Below are positions 1-9,930 of a stretch of DNA of 64,000 nt, one piece after another. Position numbers and translations under genes: made by a program. This DNA comes from Burkholderia ambifaria AMMD (lineage in GTDB: Bacteria; Pseudomonadota; Gammaproteobacteria; Burkholderiales; Burkholderiaceae). The stretch covers positions 1,426,001-1,490,000 of the forward strand of contig NC_008390.1 of the NCBI RefSeq assembly GCF_000203915.1, written 5' to 3'. The notes under the pieces are model-generated. The model was not told where the DNA came from. It worked only from the letters and a program-made list of their open reading frames with translations, and did no database searches. The stretch's first letter is position 1. The number at the start of each line of letters is the position of its first letter.

Positions 1-9
1 GAAAACGGT

Positions 10-1893
10 TCAGCGCCGCTGCCGGGTTTTCTCGTCGAGATACGCGTGGTGCGCGCGTTCGACGCCGGCGCGGGCGGACACCTGCGGCACCGCGACTTCC
101 CACCACGCGCCGCCGTCCGCGGTCGTGCGCTCGTGCGTCGTGTCGATCACGAGCACCTGACTCGTCGTGGCCGCGCGCGCACGCTTCATCTCGCGGCGCA
201 GCTCGCCGACGTCGCGCACGTGCACGGCTTCGGCGCCCATCGCGCGCGCATGCATCGCGAAGTCGATCGTCGAGCGCTCGCCGCCTTCCGGCACGCAGTC
301 GTCGAGCATGTTGTTGAAGCTCGCGCCGCCGCAATTCAGTTGCAGCCGCTCGATGCAGCCGTAGCCGCGGTTGTCGAGGATCACGACGATGAGCTTGCGG
401 CCGAGCATCACGGAGGTCGCGAGTTCCGCGTTGAGCATCATGTACGAGCCGTCGCCGACGATCACGATCACTTCGCGCTCGGGCCGCGCGAGCTTCGCGC
501 CGAGGCCGCCCGCGATCTCGTAGCCCATGCACGAGTACGCATAGTCCATGTGGTAGTTGCCCGGCACGCCGCTGCGCCACAGCTTGTGCAGCTCGGCCGG
601 CAGCGTGCCGGCCGCGCACACGACGAGATCGTCGCGCGCGCTGTCGCGCCCCGCGTCGGCCGCGGAGTCGCGCACCGCGCCGATCACTTCCGCGTCGTAC
701 GGCAGCGTGTCGTTCGGCACGCGCGTGGTCAGCTCGGTCACGCGCGCGTTCCACGCGGCGGCCTGGTCGCGGTTCGCGGCCGTCCATCCCGCATCCGCGC
801 GCCAGCCCGCGAGCGCGGCGGACAACTGGCCGAGGCCGGTGCGCGCATCGGCGATCAGTTGCCGGCCGCGCTTCTTGCCCGCGTCGAACGGCTGCACGTT
901 CAGGCTCAGCAGCGTGGCATGGCCGAACAGCGCGTGCGAGCCGGTCGTGAAGTCCTGCAGGCGCGTGCCGACGGCGAACACCACGTCGGCCTGCGCGGCC
1001 GCGCGGTTCGCGGCGGGCGAGCCCGTCACGCCGATCGATCCGAGGTTCAGCGGGTGGTCCCACGCGAGGCTGCCCTTGCCGGCCTGCGATTCGGCGACCG
1101 GCACGCCGTGCGTGTCGGCGAACGTGCGCAGCGCGTCCCACGCCTGGCTGTACAGCACGCCGCCGCCGGCGACGATCAGCGGCTTCTTCGCGGCCTTCAG
1201 CACGTCGAGCGCATCCGCGAGTTCGAGCGCGTCGGCCGGCGGCCGGCGCATCCGGATCACCGGCGGCGCGAAGAAGTCCTCGGGCCAGTCGTACGCGAAG
1301 GTCTGCACGTCCTGCGGCAGCGCGAGACACACGGGGCCGCACTGCGCGGGATCGGTCATCACCTGGATCGCGCGCGGCAGCGCGACCAGCAGCTGCTCGG
1401 GCGACGTGATCCGGTCGAAGTAGCGCGTCACCGGCCGGAAGCAGTCGTTCGCGCTGACGTCGCCCTGTTCGAAGTCCTCGACCTGCTGCAGCACCGGATC
1501 GGGCAGCCGCGACACGAACACGTCGCCGGGCAGCAGCAACAGCGGCAGCCGGCCGACGTGCGCGAGCGCGGCCGAGGTCAGCATGTTGGTCGCGCCGGGG
1601 CCGATGCTCGACGTCGCGGCCATCATCCGCTGGCGGAAATTCGCCTTCGCGAACGCGACGGCCGCATTCGCCATGCCTTGCTCGTTATGCGCACGGAACG
1701 TCGGCAGTTGCTCCCGTTCGGCGTAGAGCGCCTCGCCGAGCCCGGCGACGTTGCCATGACCGAAGATCGCGAACACGCCGCCGCAGTACGGCAGGATCTC
1801 GGTGCGGCCGTCCGGCTGGACGACTTCGGCGCGCAGGGCGGCCAGGTAGCGCACGAGCGCCTGGCTGACGGTCAGTCTCACGGTGGTGGTCAT
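10..1893 (-). CDS. iolD: 3D-(3,5/4)-trihydroxycyclohexane-1,2-dione hydrolase
   Basis: This cytoplasmic ThDP-dependent enzyme opens the inositol ring: trihydroxycyclohexanedione is hydrolysed to 5-deoxyglucuronate. The 627-residue protein has the three-part fold of the acetolactate-synthase family. The ThDP/Mg motif is visible near residue 500 as GDGSYMMLN followed by ILDNRGYG. An N-terminal pyrimidine-binding part contains the AAVAFAK and GPGATNM segments. I chose the ATG at 1893 (MTTTVRLTVSQ); the frame stays open to 1968, but that extension overlaps the end of iolC and looks non-coding. It lies 46 bases after iolC on the same strand, so the two are probably co-transcribed. iolE and iolB would be expected further left, beyond the window edge. 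Confidence 0.95.
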   Translation of the reverse strand: MTTTVRLTVSQALVRYLAALRAEVVQPDGRTEILPYCGGVFAIFGHGNVAGLGEALYAEREQLPTFRAHNEQGMANAAVAFAKANFRQRMMAATSSIGPGATNMLTSAALAHVGRLPLLLLPGDVFVSRLPDPVLQQVEDFEQGDVSANDCFRPVTRYFDRITSPEQLLVALPRAIQVMTDPAQCGPVCLALPQDVQTFAYDWPEDFFAPPVIRMRRPPADALELADALDVLKAAKKPLIVAGGGVLYSQAWDALRTFADTHGVPVAESQAGKGSLAWDHPLNLGSIGVTGSPAANRAAAQADVVFAVGTRLQDFTTGSHALFGHATLLSLNVQPFDAGKKRGRQLIADARTGLGQLSAALAGWRADAGWTAANRDQAAAWNARVTELTTRVPNDTLPYDAEVIGAVRDSAADAGRDSARDDLVVCAAGTLPAELHKLWRSGVPGNYHMDYAYSCMGYEIAGGLGAKLARPEREVIVIVGDGSYMMLNAELATSVMLGRKLIVVILDNRGYGCIERLQLNCGGASFNNMLDDCVPEGGERSTIDFAMHARAMGAEAVHVRDVGELRREMKRARAATTSQVLVIDTTHERTTADGGAWWEVAVPQVSARAGVERAHHAYLDEKTRQRR

Positions 1894-1939
1894 CGTCTGT
1901 CGATAGGAAAGAGTCGGGTGGTCGTCACAGGCGCCGGCA

Positions 1940-3895
1940 TCACGCCGCGGCGGCGCGCGCGGCGGCACGGCGGCCGAGCCACGCGTCGACCAGCTGCGTG
2001 AAATTGCCGGCCACTTCGTCGATCAGCGCCTGGTCGTCGCTCTCGCCGGCGAGCCAGCGCAGCGACGCATCGGCCCACAGCGTGCGGCCGACCATGAAGC
2101 CCTTGACGATCGAGTTGGTCGCCGAGCGGAAGCTGTCGACCAGATACTGCAGCGGCTGGTTCAGCCCGAGGATCACCGCGCCGCGGCAGTGATGGTCGCG
2201 CTCGGCCACGAGCGTCTCGAGCCGTGCCCAGCCGTCGGCGCTCAGCGGCGGCAGCTTCCACCACTCGGGCATCACGCCGAGGTTGTAGAAACGCGCGACC
2301 GTGCGCAGCACCGCGTCGTCCTCGGTGCCGGCCGGCGTGACCGCGCGCGGCGGAATCATTTCGAGCAGCAGCTCGTTGCCGCTGGCGCGCGTGGCTTCCC
2401 ACAATTCCAGCACGCGCTGCTCCTGCTCGACGCGCAGGTCGACGTCGTCGTCGGGGTGGTAGTGGACGAGGCACTTCACGACCTGTTCGGTCGGCCAGTG
2501 CGTGAGCGACGAGCCGACCGAGCGCGTGTCGTCGAAACGCAGCGGCCGCGAGCCGGGCAATTCGACTGGCCGGCCGACCCACCAGCCGCGGCCGGTCGCC
2601 TGCGCGAGCGCGTCGCGGCCGTAGGCGCCGCCGTCGATCAGCACGCCGACGTGGCCTTCGAGATGACGATCGCGCTCGACCTGTTCGACCGCGCGCACGA
2701 GCAGGCGCTTGAGCGTCTTGATTTGTGCTTCGTCCGCGCCGGCCTGCACCGCGAGTTCGTAGAACTGGCTGCGATGGTCGAACGCCATCACGCACAGTTC
2801 GTCCCACTCGCGGCGCGGCACCGTCACGCGATGCAGGTGCGCGAGCGTGCGATCGGCGTCGACCTGCGGGTGGCGGCTGCCGCCGAACCAGTGAGCGAGC
2901 TCGGCCGGCGTCGGCATCGCGGCCGAGCACGCGTGGCGCGACACGACGATCGCGCCGCACGCATTCGCGATGCGCGTCGATTCGGCCCAGTCGCGCCCGC
3001 GCAGCAGCCCCGACAGCAGGCCCGACAGGAATGCGTCGCCCGCGCCGAGCACGTTCAGGACTTCGACGCGTTCGCCGTGGAAAGTCGGTGCATCGTCGAT
3101 GCGTGCGGGGATGTCGCCCTCGATCACGCAGCAGCCGAGCGCGCCGCGCTTGACCACCAGCACCGCGCCGCTCGCGCGGCGCACGGCCTGAAGCGACGCG
3201 ATCAGGTCGTGCGGCACGCCGCCCGCGATCAGGAATTCCTCCTCGGTGCCGACCAGCAGGTCGAACTCGCCGAGCACCTGCTGCAGCTGCCGCGTGACCT
3301 GCGCATCCGGCACGTAGCGGTTCTCGCCCGCGCCGCGCGCGGTCAGCCCCCACAGCACCGGCCGGTAATCGATGTCGAGGACGCGCACGACGCCGTGGCG
3401 GCGCGCGTAGCCGAGCGCGGTCAGCGACGCTTCGCGGGTGGCCGGCGTCGACAGATGGGTGCCGGTGATCGCGAGCGCGCGGCAGCCGGCGATGAAGTCC
3501 TCGCGAATCTCGTCGGCGCGCACGGCCATGTCCGCGCAGTTCTCGCGCACGAACAGCAGCGGGAACGTGTCGCGGTCCTTCAGCCCGAGCAGCACGAGCG
3601 CGGTCAGGCGTTCAGGATCGGTCTGCAGTTGGCTCGTATCGCAACCTTCGCGCTCGAGCGTCTCGCGCACGAAGCGGCCCATCTGCTCGTCGCCGACGCG
3701 CGAGATCATCGCGGTCTTCAGCCCGAGCCGGGCGACGCCGAACGCGACGTTGCCCGACGAGCCGCCGAGATACATCTGGAAGCTGCGCGCGTCCTCGAGG
3801 CGGCTGCCGTACTGCTGCGCGTAAAGATCCACGGCGACGCGGCCGAGGCAAGCGAGATCGATGGGGCGGTCAGTCGGAAAGTTCAACGGGCTCAT
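1940..3895 (-). CDS. iolC: 5-dehydro-2-deoxygluconokinase fused to a DUF2090 aldolase-like domain
   Basis: The protein has two parts. Residues 1 to about 330 are a PfkB/ribokinase-type kinase, with GGSSGNVAFGVARLG near the N-terminus and the catalytic NVLGAGDAFLSGLLSG segment near residue 290. The remaining roughly 320 residues are a DUF2090 domain (VMAFDHRSQF, VGVLIDGGAYG, LGLNQPL). The kinase phosphorylates 5-dehydro-2-deoxygluconate. The DUF2090 part is usually taken as the aldolase that cleaves the phosphorylated product, but that role is family inference. The start is the ATG at 3895; a GTG at 3907 is in frame and neither has a strong ribosome-binding site. It is the first visible gene of the leftward iol operon. 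Confidence 0.93.
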   Translation of the reverse strand: MSPLNFPTDRPIDLACLGRVAVDLYAQQYGSRLEDARSFQMYLGGSSGNVAFGVARLGLKTAMISRVGDEQMGRFVRETLEREGCDTSQLQTDPERLTALVLLGLKDRDTFPLLFVRENCADMAVRADEIREDFIAGCRALAITGTHLSTPATREASLTALGYARRHGVVRVLDIDYRPVLWGLTARGAGENRYVPDAQVTRQLQQVLGEFDLLVGTEEEFLIAGGVPHDLIASLQAVRRASGAVLVVKRGALGCCVIEGDIPARIDDAPTFHGERVEVLNVLGAGDAFLSGLLSGLLRGRDWAESTRIANACGAIVVSRHACSAAMPTPAELAHWFGGSRHPQVDADRTLAHLHRVTVPRREWDELCVMAFDHRSQFYELAVQAGADEAQIKTLKRLLVRAVEQVERDRHLEGHVGVLIDGGAYGRDALAQATGRGWWVGRPVELPGSRPLRFDDTRSVGSSLTHWPTEQVVKCLVHYHPDDDVDLRVEQEQRVLELWEATRASGNELLLEMIPPRAVTPAGTEDDAVLRTVARFYNLGVMPEWWKLPPLSADGWARLETLVAERDHHCRGAVILGLNQPLQYLVDSFRSATNSIVKGFMVGRTLWADASLRWLAGESDDQALIDEVAGNFTQLVDAWLGRRAAARAAAA

Positions 3896-4212
3896 GTCAG
3901 GTATCACGCTCGCGGCCGGCGTTCGACCTAGCCGGCGGATTGAGGGGACCGATTCCGCGACGGTTCTGACGGCTCCGCGTCACGTATGCCGCACGGCACG
4001 AGAACGCCTGCCGCAAGGAATCGGGCTACGGAACGGAGTCTAGACTTTTTGGAAATCCAGTTCCCTAGGTGAAATCACGTAGAAATAAATTTCCAAATTC
4101 TCGAGGAAGTGATCTACAGTTTCATCCGGATGCTTCGGTCCGTATCGGACGCGATGCCGACGGCGCGCAACGCGCCGCTTTCCGCCCCCGGAGATGAGGA
4201 GACAGAGTGATC
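3896..4212. promoter_or_regulatory. Divergent iolC / ABC-transporter intergenic region with paired operator-like motifs
   Basis: This gap separates the leftward iolCD operon from the rightward transporter operon, so it should hold both promoters. Two similar imperfect palindromes stand out in an AT-richer stretch: GGAAATCCAGTTCC at 4051-4064 and AGAAATAAATTTCC at 4081-4094. They share GAAAT-N2-A-N-TTCC, and their centres are 30 bases apart, close to three helical turns. They are good candidates for binding the RpiR-family regulator encoded at 12365, though this is inference. A purine-rich ribosome-binding stretch (GATGAGGAG) ends at 4202. Confidence 0.5.
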
Positions 4213-5148
4213 ATGAAGACCAAGCTGATGGCCGCCGCGGCCGCCGCGATCCTGACCATGCCGCTCGCGCACGCCGAGAAGATCGGCGTGACGATGGCAT
4301 CGTTCGACGACACGTTCCTGACGTTCCTGACGATCCTGCGCAACAGCATCGGCGACGCGGCGAAGAAGGACGGCGCGACCGTGCAGATCGAGGATGGCGG
4401 CAACGACGTCGGCAAGCAGTTGAGCCAGGTCCAGAACATGATCGCGCAGAAGGTCGACGCGATCATCGTGAATGCGGTCGACACCGACGCGACGCCGAAG
4501 ATCACGAAGATGGTGAGCGCCGCGAAGATTCCGCTCGTCTACGTGAACCGCAAGCCGGTCGACTTCGACAAGCTGCCGGCCGGCGTCGCGGTGGTCGCGT
4601 CCGACGAGAAGCAGTCGGGCACGCTGCAGGCGCGCCAGGTGTGCAAGCTGCTCGGCGGCAAGGGCGACATCCTCGTGCTGATGGGCGAGCTGTCCAACGA
4701 GTCGGCACGGGCGCGCACCAAGGACATCGAGGACGTGATCGCGACCAAGGATTGTTCCGGCATGAAGATCGTCGACAAGCGCGAAGGCAAGTGGAGCCGC
4801 ACGCAGGGCCAGGACATCACGATGAACTGGCTGAGCTCCGGCACGAAGTTCGACGCGATCGTGTCGAACAACGACGAAATGGCGATCGGCGCGATCAACG
4901 CGCTGAAGGCCGCGCGCAAGCTGACGCCGAAGACGGTCGTCGCGGGCATCGACGCGACGCCGGACGGCCTCGCGGCGATGAAGAGCGGCGAGCTGAAGGT
5001 GTCCGTGTACCAGAACGCGGCCGGGCAGGGCGCGCAGGCCGTCGCGACCGCGCTGAAGCTGGCGAAGAAGCAGCCGGTCGACCGCTACGTGAACGTGCCG
5101 TTCGAGCTCGTCACGCCGGAGAACATGAACCAGTACGCGAAGCACTGA
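4213..5148 (+). CDS. Sugar (inositol-type) ABC transporter periplasmic binding protein
   Basis: This 311-residue type-I periplasmic binding protein belongs to the RbsB/IbpA group. The N-terminus is a typical Sec signal peptide ([21 protein letters not shown]) with cleavage expected after AHA. The mature part starts [15 protein letters not shown] and contains the usual segments [16 protein letters not shown] and [15 protein letters not shown]. It would capture the sugar or inositol for the ATPase and permease encoded next. I preferred the ATG at 4213 over the GTG at 4207 because the GAGGAG box at 4197-4202 is better spaced. The inositol specificity is inferred from location within the iol locus. 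Confidence 0.9.
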
Positions 5149-5216
5149 CCGGTTTTTCCGCTGAACTGCGCGGGCCCGGCGCGTCCGGGTTCGCGTGTGA
5201 CTTTCGAGGAACGTCC

Positions 5217-6791
5217 ATGTTTACAGCCAGGATGGCGCGCCCGATGGCCAACGAAAGCGCGCCGGCCGCGTCGTTCGCCGCGCCGGGTTCGTCCGGTGCG
5301 CCCGTCGCCGATTGCCTGCTCGAGGTGCGCGGCGTCGGCAAGTCGTTTCCCGGCGTCGTCGCGCTCGACGGCGTGCAGTTCCGCGTGCGCCGCGGCACCG
5401 TGCATGCGCTGATGGGTGAGAACGGCGCCGGCAAGTCGACGCTGATGAAGATCATCGCCGGCGTCTACACGCCCGACCAGGGCGAGATCCTGATCAACGG
5501 CGAGCCCGTCGTGCTGAGCGGCCCGCTCGACGCGCTCGATCGCGGGATCGCGATGATTCACCAGGAACTCAACCTGATGCCGTACATGACGGTCGCGGAG
5601 AACATCTGGATCCGCCGCGAACCGAAGAACCGCTTCGGCCTGATCGATCATGCCGCGCTGCGCCGCCGCACCGCCGCGCTGTTCGAGCGGCTGTCGATCG
5701 ACATCGACCCGGAAGCCGACGTGCGCACGCTGACGGTCGCGAGCCGCCAGATGGTCGAGATCGCGAAGGCCGTGTCGTTCGACTCCGACGTGCTGATCAT
5801 GGACGAGCCGACCTCCGCGCTGACCGACAAGGAGGTCTCGCACCTGTTCCGGATCATTCGCCAGCTGCGCGAGCAGGGCAAGGGCATCGTCTACATCACG
5901 CACAAGATGAACGAGCTGTTCGAGATCGCCGACGAGTTCTCGGTGTTCCGCGACGGCAAGTACATCGGCACGCATGCGTCGACCGACGTCACGCGCGACG
6001 ACATCATCCGGATGATGGTCGGCCGCGAGATCACGCAGATGTTCCCGAAGGAGGACGTGCCGATCGGCGACGTCGTGCTGGCCGTGAAGAACCTCGGCGT
6101 CGACGGCGTGTTCCGCGACGTCAGCTTCGAACTGCGCGCGGGCGAGATCCTCGGCGTCGCGGGCCTGGTCGGCTCGGGGCGCTCGAACGTCGCGGAGGCG
6201 CTGTTCGGCGTCGTGCCCGCGACCGCCGGCGAGATCCGCATCGACGGCAAGCCGGTGCGCATCACGACGCCCGCGCAGGCGATGAAGCACGGGATGGCGT
6301 TTCTCACCGAGGACCGCAAGGACACCGGCTGCTTCCTGAATCTCGACCTGCTCGCGAACATGGAAGCGGCCGTGCTCAGCAACCGCTACGTGAAGTTCAA
6401 TTTCGTGCGGCAGGCGCAGTTGAAACGCGACTGCGAGGCAATGAGCCGGATGCTGCGCGTGAAGACGCCCGGGCTGCACGAGGAAATCCAGAACCTGTCG
6501 GGCGGCAACCAGCAGAAGGTGCTGATCGGCCGCTGGCTGCTCACGCAGCCGCGCATCCTGATCCTCGACGAACCGACGCGCGGGATCGACGTCGGCGCGA
6601 AGGCCGAGATCCACCGCCTCGTCAGCGCGCTCGCCGGCAAGGGCGTCGCGGTCCTGATGATCTCGTCGGAGATGCCGGAGGTGCTCGGCATGAGCGACCG
6701 CGTGATGGTGATGCACGAAGGCCGGATGACCGGCATCGTCGAACGCAAGGACGCCGACCAGGTCCGCATCATGGACCTGGCCTCGCGCTGA
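5217..6791 (+). CDS. Sugar ABC transporter ATP-binding protein (RbsA-like, two ABC domains)
   Basis: This 524-residue ATPase has two tandem ABC domains, as in RbsA/MglA-type carbohydrate importers. The first has Walker [10 protein letters not shown] and a Walker B ending [13 protein letters not shown]. The second has the degenerate P-loop VGSGRSN, the signature LSGGNQQK and [18 protein letters not shown], all typical of this subfamily. About 35 extra residues rich in Ala and Pro precede the first domain. The ATG at 5217 has GAGGA six bases upstream; the frame is open far upstream, but that part overlaps the binding-protein gene. It energises the permease encoded at 6818. Confidence 0.93.
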
Positions 6792-6817
6792 GCCGAAACA
6801 AGATTGGAGACAAAGCA

Positions 6818-7843
6818 ATGGGCAACCTGAACCCGGTCGCGGACGCGCAGTCCCTGACGATCAAGACGCGGCACGCGAAGTGGCCGCCCGAACTGAGCAT
6901 CTTCCTGGTGCTGGTGGGCATCAGCCTGTTCTTCGAGGTGATCGGCTGGCTCGTCGTCGGCCAGAGCTTCCTGTTCAACGCGGAGCGGCTCGAGATCATC
7001 GTGCTGCAGATGGCCGTGATCGGCATCATCGCGGTCGGTGTGAACCTCGTGATCATCACCAGCGGGATCGACCTGTCGTCGGGCTCGGTCGTCGCTGCGG
7101 CGGCCGTGGTATCGGCCAGCCTCGCGCAGGTGTCCGATTTTCCGCGCGCGGTGTTCCCGCACCTGACCGACCTGCCGGTCATCTGGCCGGTGCTGGCCGG
7201 CGTGTGCGTCGGGCTGCTGGTCGGCCTGCTGAACGGCTCGCTGATCGCGCTGACGGGCATCCCGCCGTTCATCGCGACGCTCGGCACGATGGTCGCCGCG
7301 CGCGGCTTCGCGAAGTGGTTCACCAACGGCATGCCGGTGTCGATGCTGACCGACCCGTTCGCGGCGATCGGCGCGGGCGCGAACCCGGTGATCATCTTTC
7401 TCGTGGTGGCCGCGATCTTCCACGTCGTGCTGCGCTACACGCGCTTCGGCAAGTACACGTATGCGATCGGTGCGAACCGCCACGCGGCCGTCGTGTCGGG
7501 CATCAACGTGACGCGCCACCTGGTGTTCGTCTATGCGATCGCGGGCCTGTTGAGCGGGATTGCCGGCACCGTGACGGCCGCGCGTGCGATCTCCGGCCAG
7601 TCGGGCATGGGCGTGATGTACGAGCTCGACGCGATCGCGGCCGTCGTGATCGGCGGTACGTCGCTGTCGGGCGGCCTCGGGCGCGTGACCGGCACCGTGA
7701 TCGGCGTGCTGATTCTCGGCGTGATGACCTCGGGCTTCACGTTCATCCGGATCGACGCGTACTACCAGGAGATGGTCAAGGGCGCGATCATCGTCGCGGC
7801 CGTGATCGCCGATCAGTACCGCAACAAGAAGTCGCGCCGCTGA
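6818..7843 (+). CDS. Sugar ABC transporter permease (RbsC-like)
   Basis: This 341-residue integral membrane protein has about eight to ten hydrophobic segments and belongs to the RbsC/BPD_transp_2 permease family. The family segment GIDLSSGSVVAAAAVV lies near residue 85, and VVIGGTSLSGGLGRVTGTVIG near residue 275. It follows the ATPase after 26 bases and has a clear GGAG ribosome-binding site (TTGGAGACAAAGC before ATG). With the two preceding genes it forms a complete importer, most plausibly for myo-inositol or a related cyclitol given the neighbours. The substrate is not proved by sequence. Confidence 0.93.
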   Translation: MGNLNPVADAQSLTIKTRHAKWPPELSIFLVLVGISLFFEVIGWLVVGQSFLFNAERLEIIVLQMAVIGIIAVGVNLVIITSGIDLSSGSVVAAAAVVSASLAQVSDFPRAVFPHLTDLPVIWPVLAGVCVGLLVGLLNGSLIALTGIPPFIATLGTMVAARGFAKWFTNGMPVSMLTDPFAAIGAGANPVIIFLVVAAIFHVVLRYTRFGKYTYAIGANRHAAVVSGINVTRHLVFVYAIAGLLSGIAGTVTAARAISGQSGMGVMYELDAIAAVVIGGTSLSGGLGRVTGTVIGVLILGVMTSGFTFIRIDAYYQEMVKGAIIVAAVIADQYRNKKSRR

Positions 7844-7880
7844 GCGGCTGATACCGATACCCACGTCATTCGGAAAGAAG

Positions 7881-8795
7881 ATGAAGATCGCTCTGGATCC
7901 CTACATGATTCGCCACCTGCCGCTCGACCGGTTGCCGCACGCGGTCGCCGAGCTCGGCTACGACCAGATCGAGTTGTCGCCGCGCAGCGATTTTCTCGAC
8001 TGGTGGGTGATGCCGCGCGCGACGCGCGCGCGCATGACCGCGTTCCGGCACGCGTTGCGCGCAAGCGGCGTGGGGCTCGCGTCGCTGCAGCCGATGTACC
8101 GCTGGGCCAGCCCGTTCGAGGACGAGCGGCAATGGGCGGTGCGCTGCTGGAAGAAGGCGATCGAGGTCGCCACCGAGATGGAATGCGCGCTGATGGTGTC
8201 CGAGTTCGGGCGCGGCGCGTCGCCGGAGCGCTCGGTCGGCGAGCGGCCGGGCGCGAACCCGAAAGAGCTGTGCGAAGCCGCCTGGTTCCGTTCGATGGAC
8301 GAGCTGCTGCCGATCCTCGAGCGCGAACGCATCGTGCTGTCGGTCGAGCCGCATCCGGAGGACTGGATCGAGCAGCTGCAGCCGGCGATCGACATCGTCA
8401 CGAACCTCGGCTCGCCGTCGCTGAAGCTGTCGTACATCGCGCCGCACACGTTCTACTACGGCGACGACATGGCCGCGATGATCGCGCAGGCCGCGCCGAT
8501 CCTCGCGCACGTGCGCGTGGCCGACACCTTCGACCACCGCAAGAGCAGCCAGCTGCGCTACATCGTGAACCCGCCCGGCTCGAACCAGATCCGCGTGCAC
8601 CAGCATCTCGACATCGGGCAGGGCGAGATCGACTGGGACACGTTTTTCCGCGCGCTCGGCGACGCAGGCTTCGACGGCGTGATGTCGTCGTGCGTGTTCG
8701 CGTGGGAGGACCGCGCGGAAGCGTCGTCGCGCTACATGCGCGACACGATCCAGCGCTACGTCGATCGTCATTTCGATCGCGCGGCGGCGCGCTGA
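7881..8795 (+). CDS. IolH-like sugar phosphate isomerase/epimerase (TIM barrel)
   Basis: This 304-residue protein is of the xylose-isomerase-like TIM-barrel superfamily (AP_endonuc_2). Barrel-strand signatures visible are DQIELSPR near residue 34, VLSVEPHPED near 155, HVRVADTFDHR near 213, and a GEIDW then GFDGVMSS pattern near the end. These supply the acidic and His residues that bind a divalent metal. It sits between the permease and iolG and most resembles the IolH-type proteins found in proteobacterial inositol clusters, whose exact reaction is poorly established. It begins 37 bases after the permease with GAAAGAAG ahead of the ATG. An inosose dehydratase or ketose epimerase role is possible. 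Confidence 0.8.
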   Translation: MKIALDPYMIRHLPLDRLPHAVAELGYDQIELSPRSDFLDWWVMPRATRARMTAFRHALRASGVGLASLQPMYRWASPFEDERQWAVRCWKKAIEVATEMECALMVSEFGRGASPERSVGERPGANPKELCEAAWFRSMDELLPILERERIVLSVEPHPEDWIEQLQPAIDIVTNLGSPSLKLSYIAPHTFYYGDDMAAMIAQAAPILAHVRVADTFDHRKSSQLRYIVNPPGSNQIRVHQHLDIGQGEIDWDTFFRALGDAGFDGVMSSCVFAWEDRAEASSRYMRDTIQRYVDRHFDRAAAR

Positions 8796-8858
8796 CTCAC
8801 GACTGACCGGCGCGGCACCGGCCGCGCCATGGATGAACGACAGACTGGAGATATCCGG

Positions 8859-9872
8859 ATGACCTTGCAAATCGGCGTGATCGGCTGCGGCGCGATCGGC
8901 CAGGACCATATCCGCAGGCTGACGCGCACGCTGTCCGGCGCGCGCGTGGTGGCCGTCAACGACATCGATCCGCAGCAGGCGCGCGACGCGGTGACGAAGT
9001 ACGGGCTCGATGCGGAAATCTACGGCGACGGCCACGAGGTGGTCGCGGCCGCCGACGTGCAGGCCGTGCTCGTCACGTCGTGGGGGCCGACGCACGAAGC
9101 GTTCGTGCTCGACGCGATCGCGCACGGCAAGCCGGTGTTCTGCGAGAAGCCGCTCGCGGTGACGGCGCAAGGCTGCATGCGGATCGTCGAGGCCGAGGTC
9201 GCGCACGGCCGCCGGCTCGTGCAGGTCGGCTTCATGCGGCCGTACGACGAAGGTTATCGCGCGCTGAAGCACGTGATCGACAGCGGCGAAATCGGCGCGC
9301 CGCTGATGCTGCATTGCGCGCACCGCAACCAGTCGGTCGGCGAGCGCTACACGACCGACATGGCGATCACCGATACGCTGATCCACGAACTCGACGTGCT
9401 GCGCTGGCTGCTCGGCGAGGACTACACGAGCGCGCAGGTCGTCTACCCGAAGAAGACGCGCCACGCGAGCGCGCATCTCGCCGATCCGCAGATCGTGCTG
9501 CTCGAAACCGCGAGCGGGGTGCGCATCGACGTCGAGATCTTCGTCAACTGCCAGTACGGCTACGACATCCAGTGCGAGGTCGTGGGCGAGAACGGCATTG
9601 CGAAGCTGCCCGATCCGCCGGCCGTCGGGCTCAAGCACGCGGCGCGGCGATCGGTCGAGATCATGACCGACTGGAAGGAGCGCTTCATCGCGTCGTACGA
9701 CGTCGAGCTGCAGGCATTCATCGACGGCGTGCGGCAAGGTGCGCTGACCGGCCCGTCCGCGTGGGACGGCTACGCGGCGGCGGTCGCGGCCGACGCGTGC
9801 GTGCGCGCACAGCAGAGCGGGGCGGTCGAGCCGATCGCGATGGCCGAACGTCCGGCGTTCTATCGCGGCTGA
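8859..9872 (+). CDS. iolG: Inositol 2-dehydrogenase
   Basis: This 337-residue Gfo/Idh/MocA oxidoreductase catalyses the NAD-dependent oxidation of myo-inositol to scyllo-inosose, the first catabolic step. The Rossmann motif [13 protein letters not shown] is at residues 5-17. The EKP motif gives Lys97, and the downstream TDTLIHELD segment gives Asp172 and His176, the same numbering as the catalytic residues of Bacillus subtilis IolG. I chose the ATG at 8859, which has TGGAG nine bases upstream; an in-frame ATG at 8829 adds ten unconvincing residues. It lies within the rightward operon. Confidence 0.9.
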
Positions 9873-9930
9873 GCCACGGCCGCGCCACCCGCACGCGGCA
9901 CCGCGCCGCTTTTCTACCGGACTGACCGAC

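Noticed and set aside
1894..1968. N-terminal extension of iolD
   Set aside because: The extra residues are Pro/Arg-rich, overlap the end of iolC and are absent from the family; the ATG at 1893 gives the normal start.
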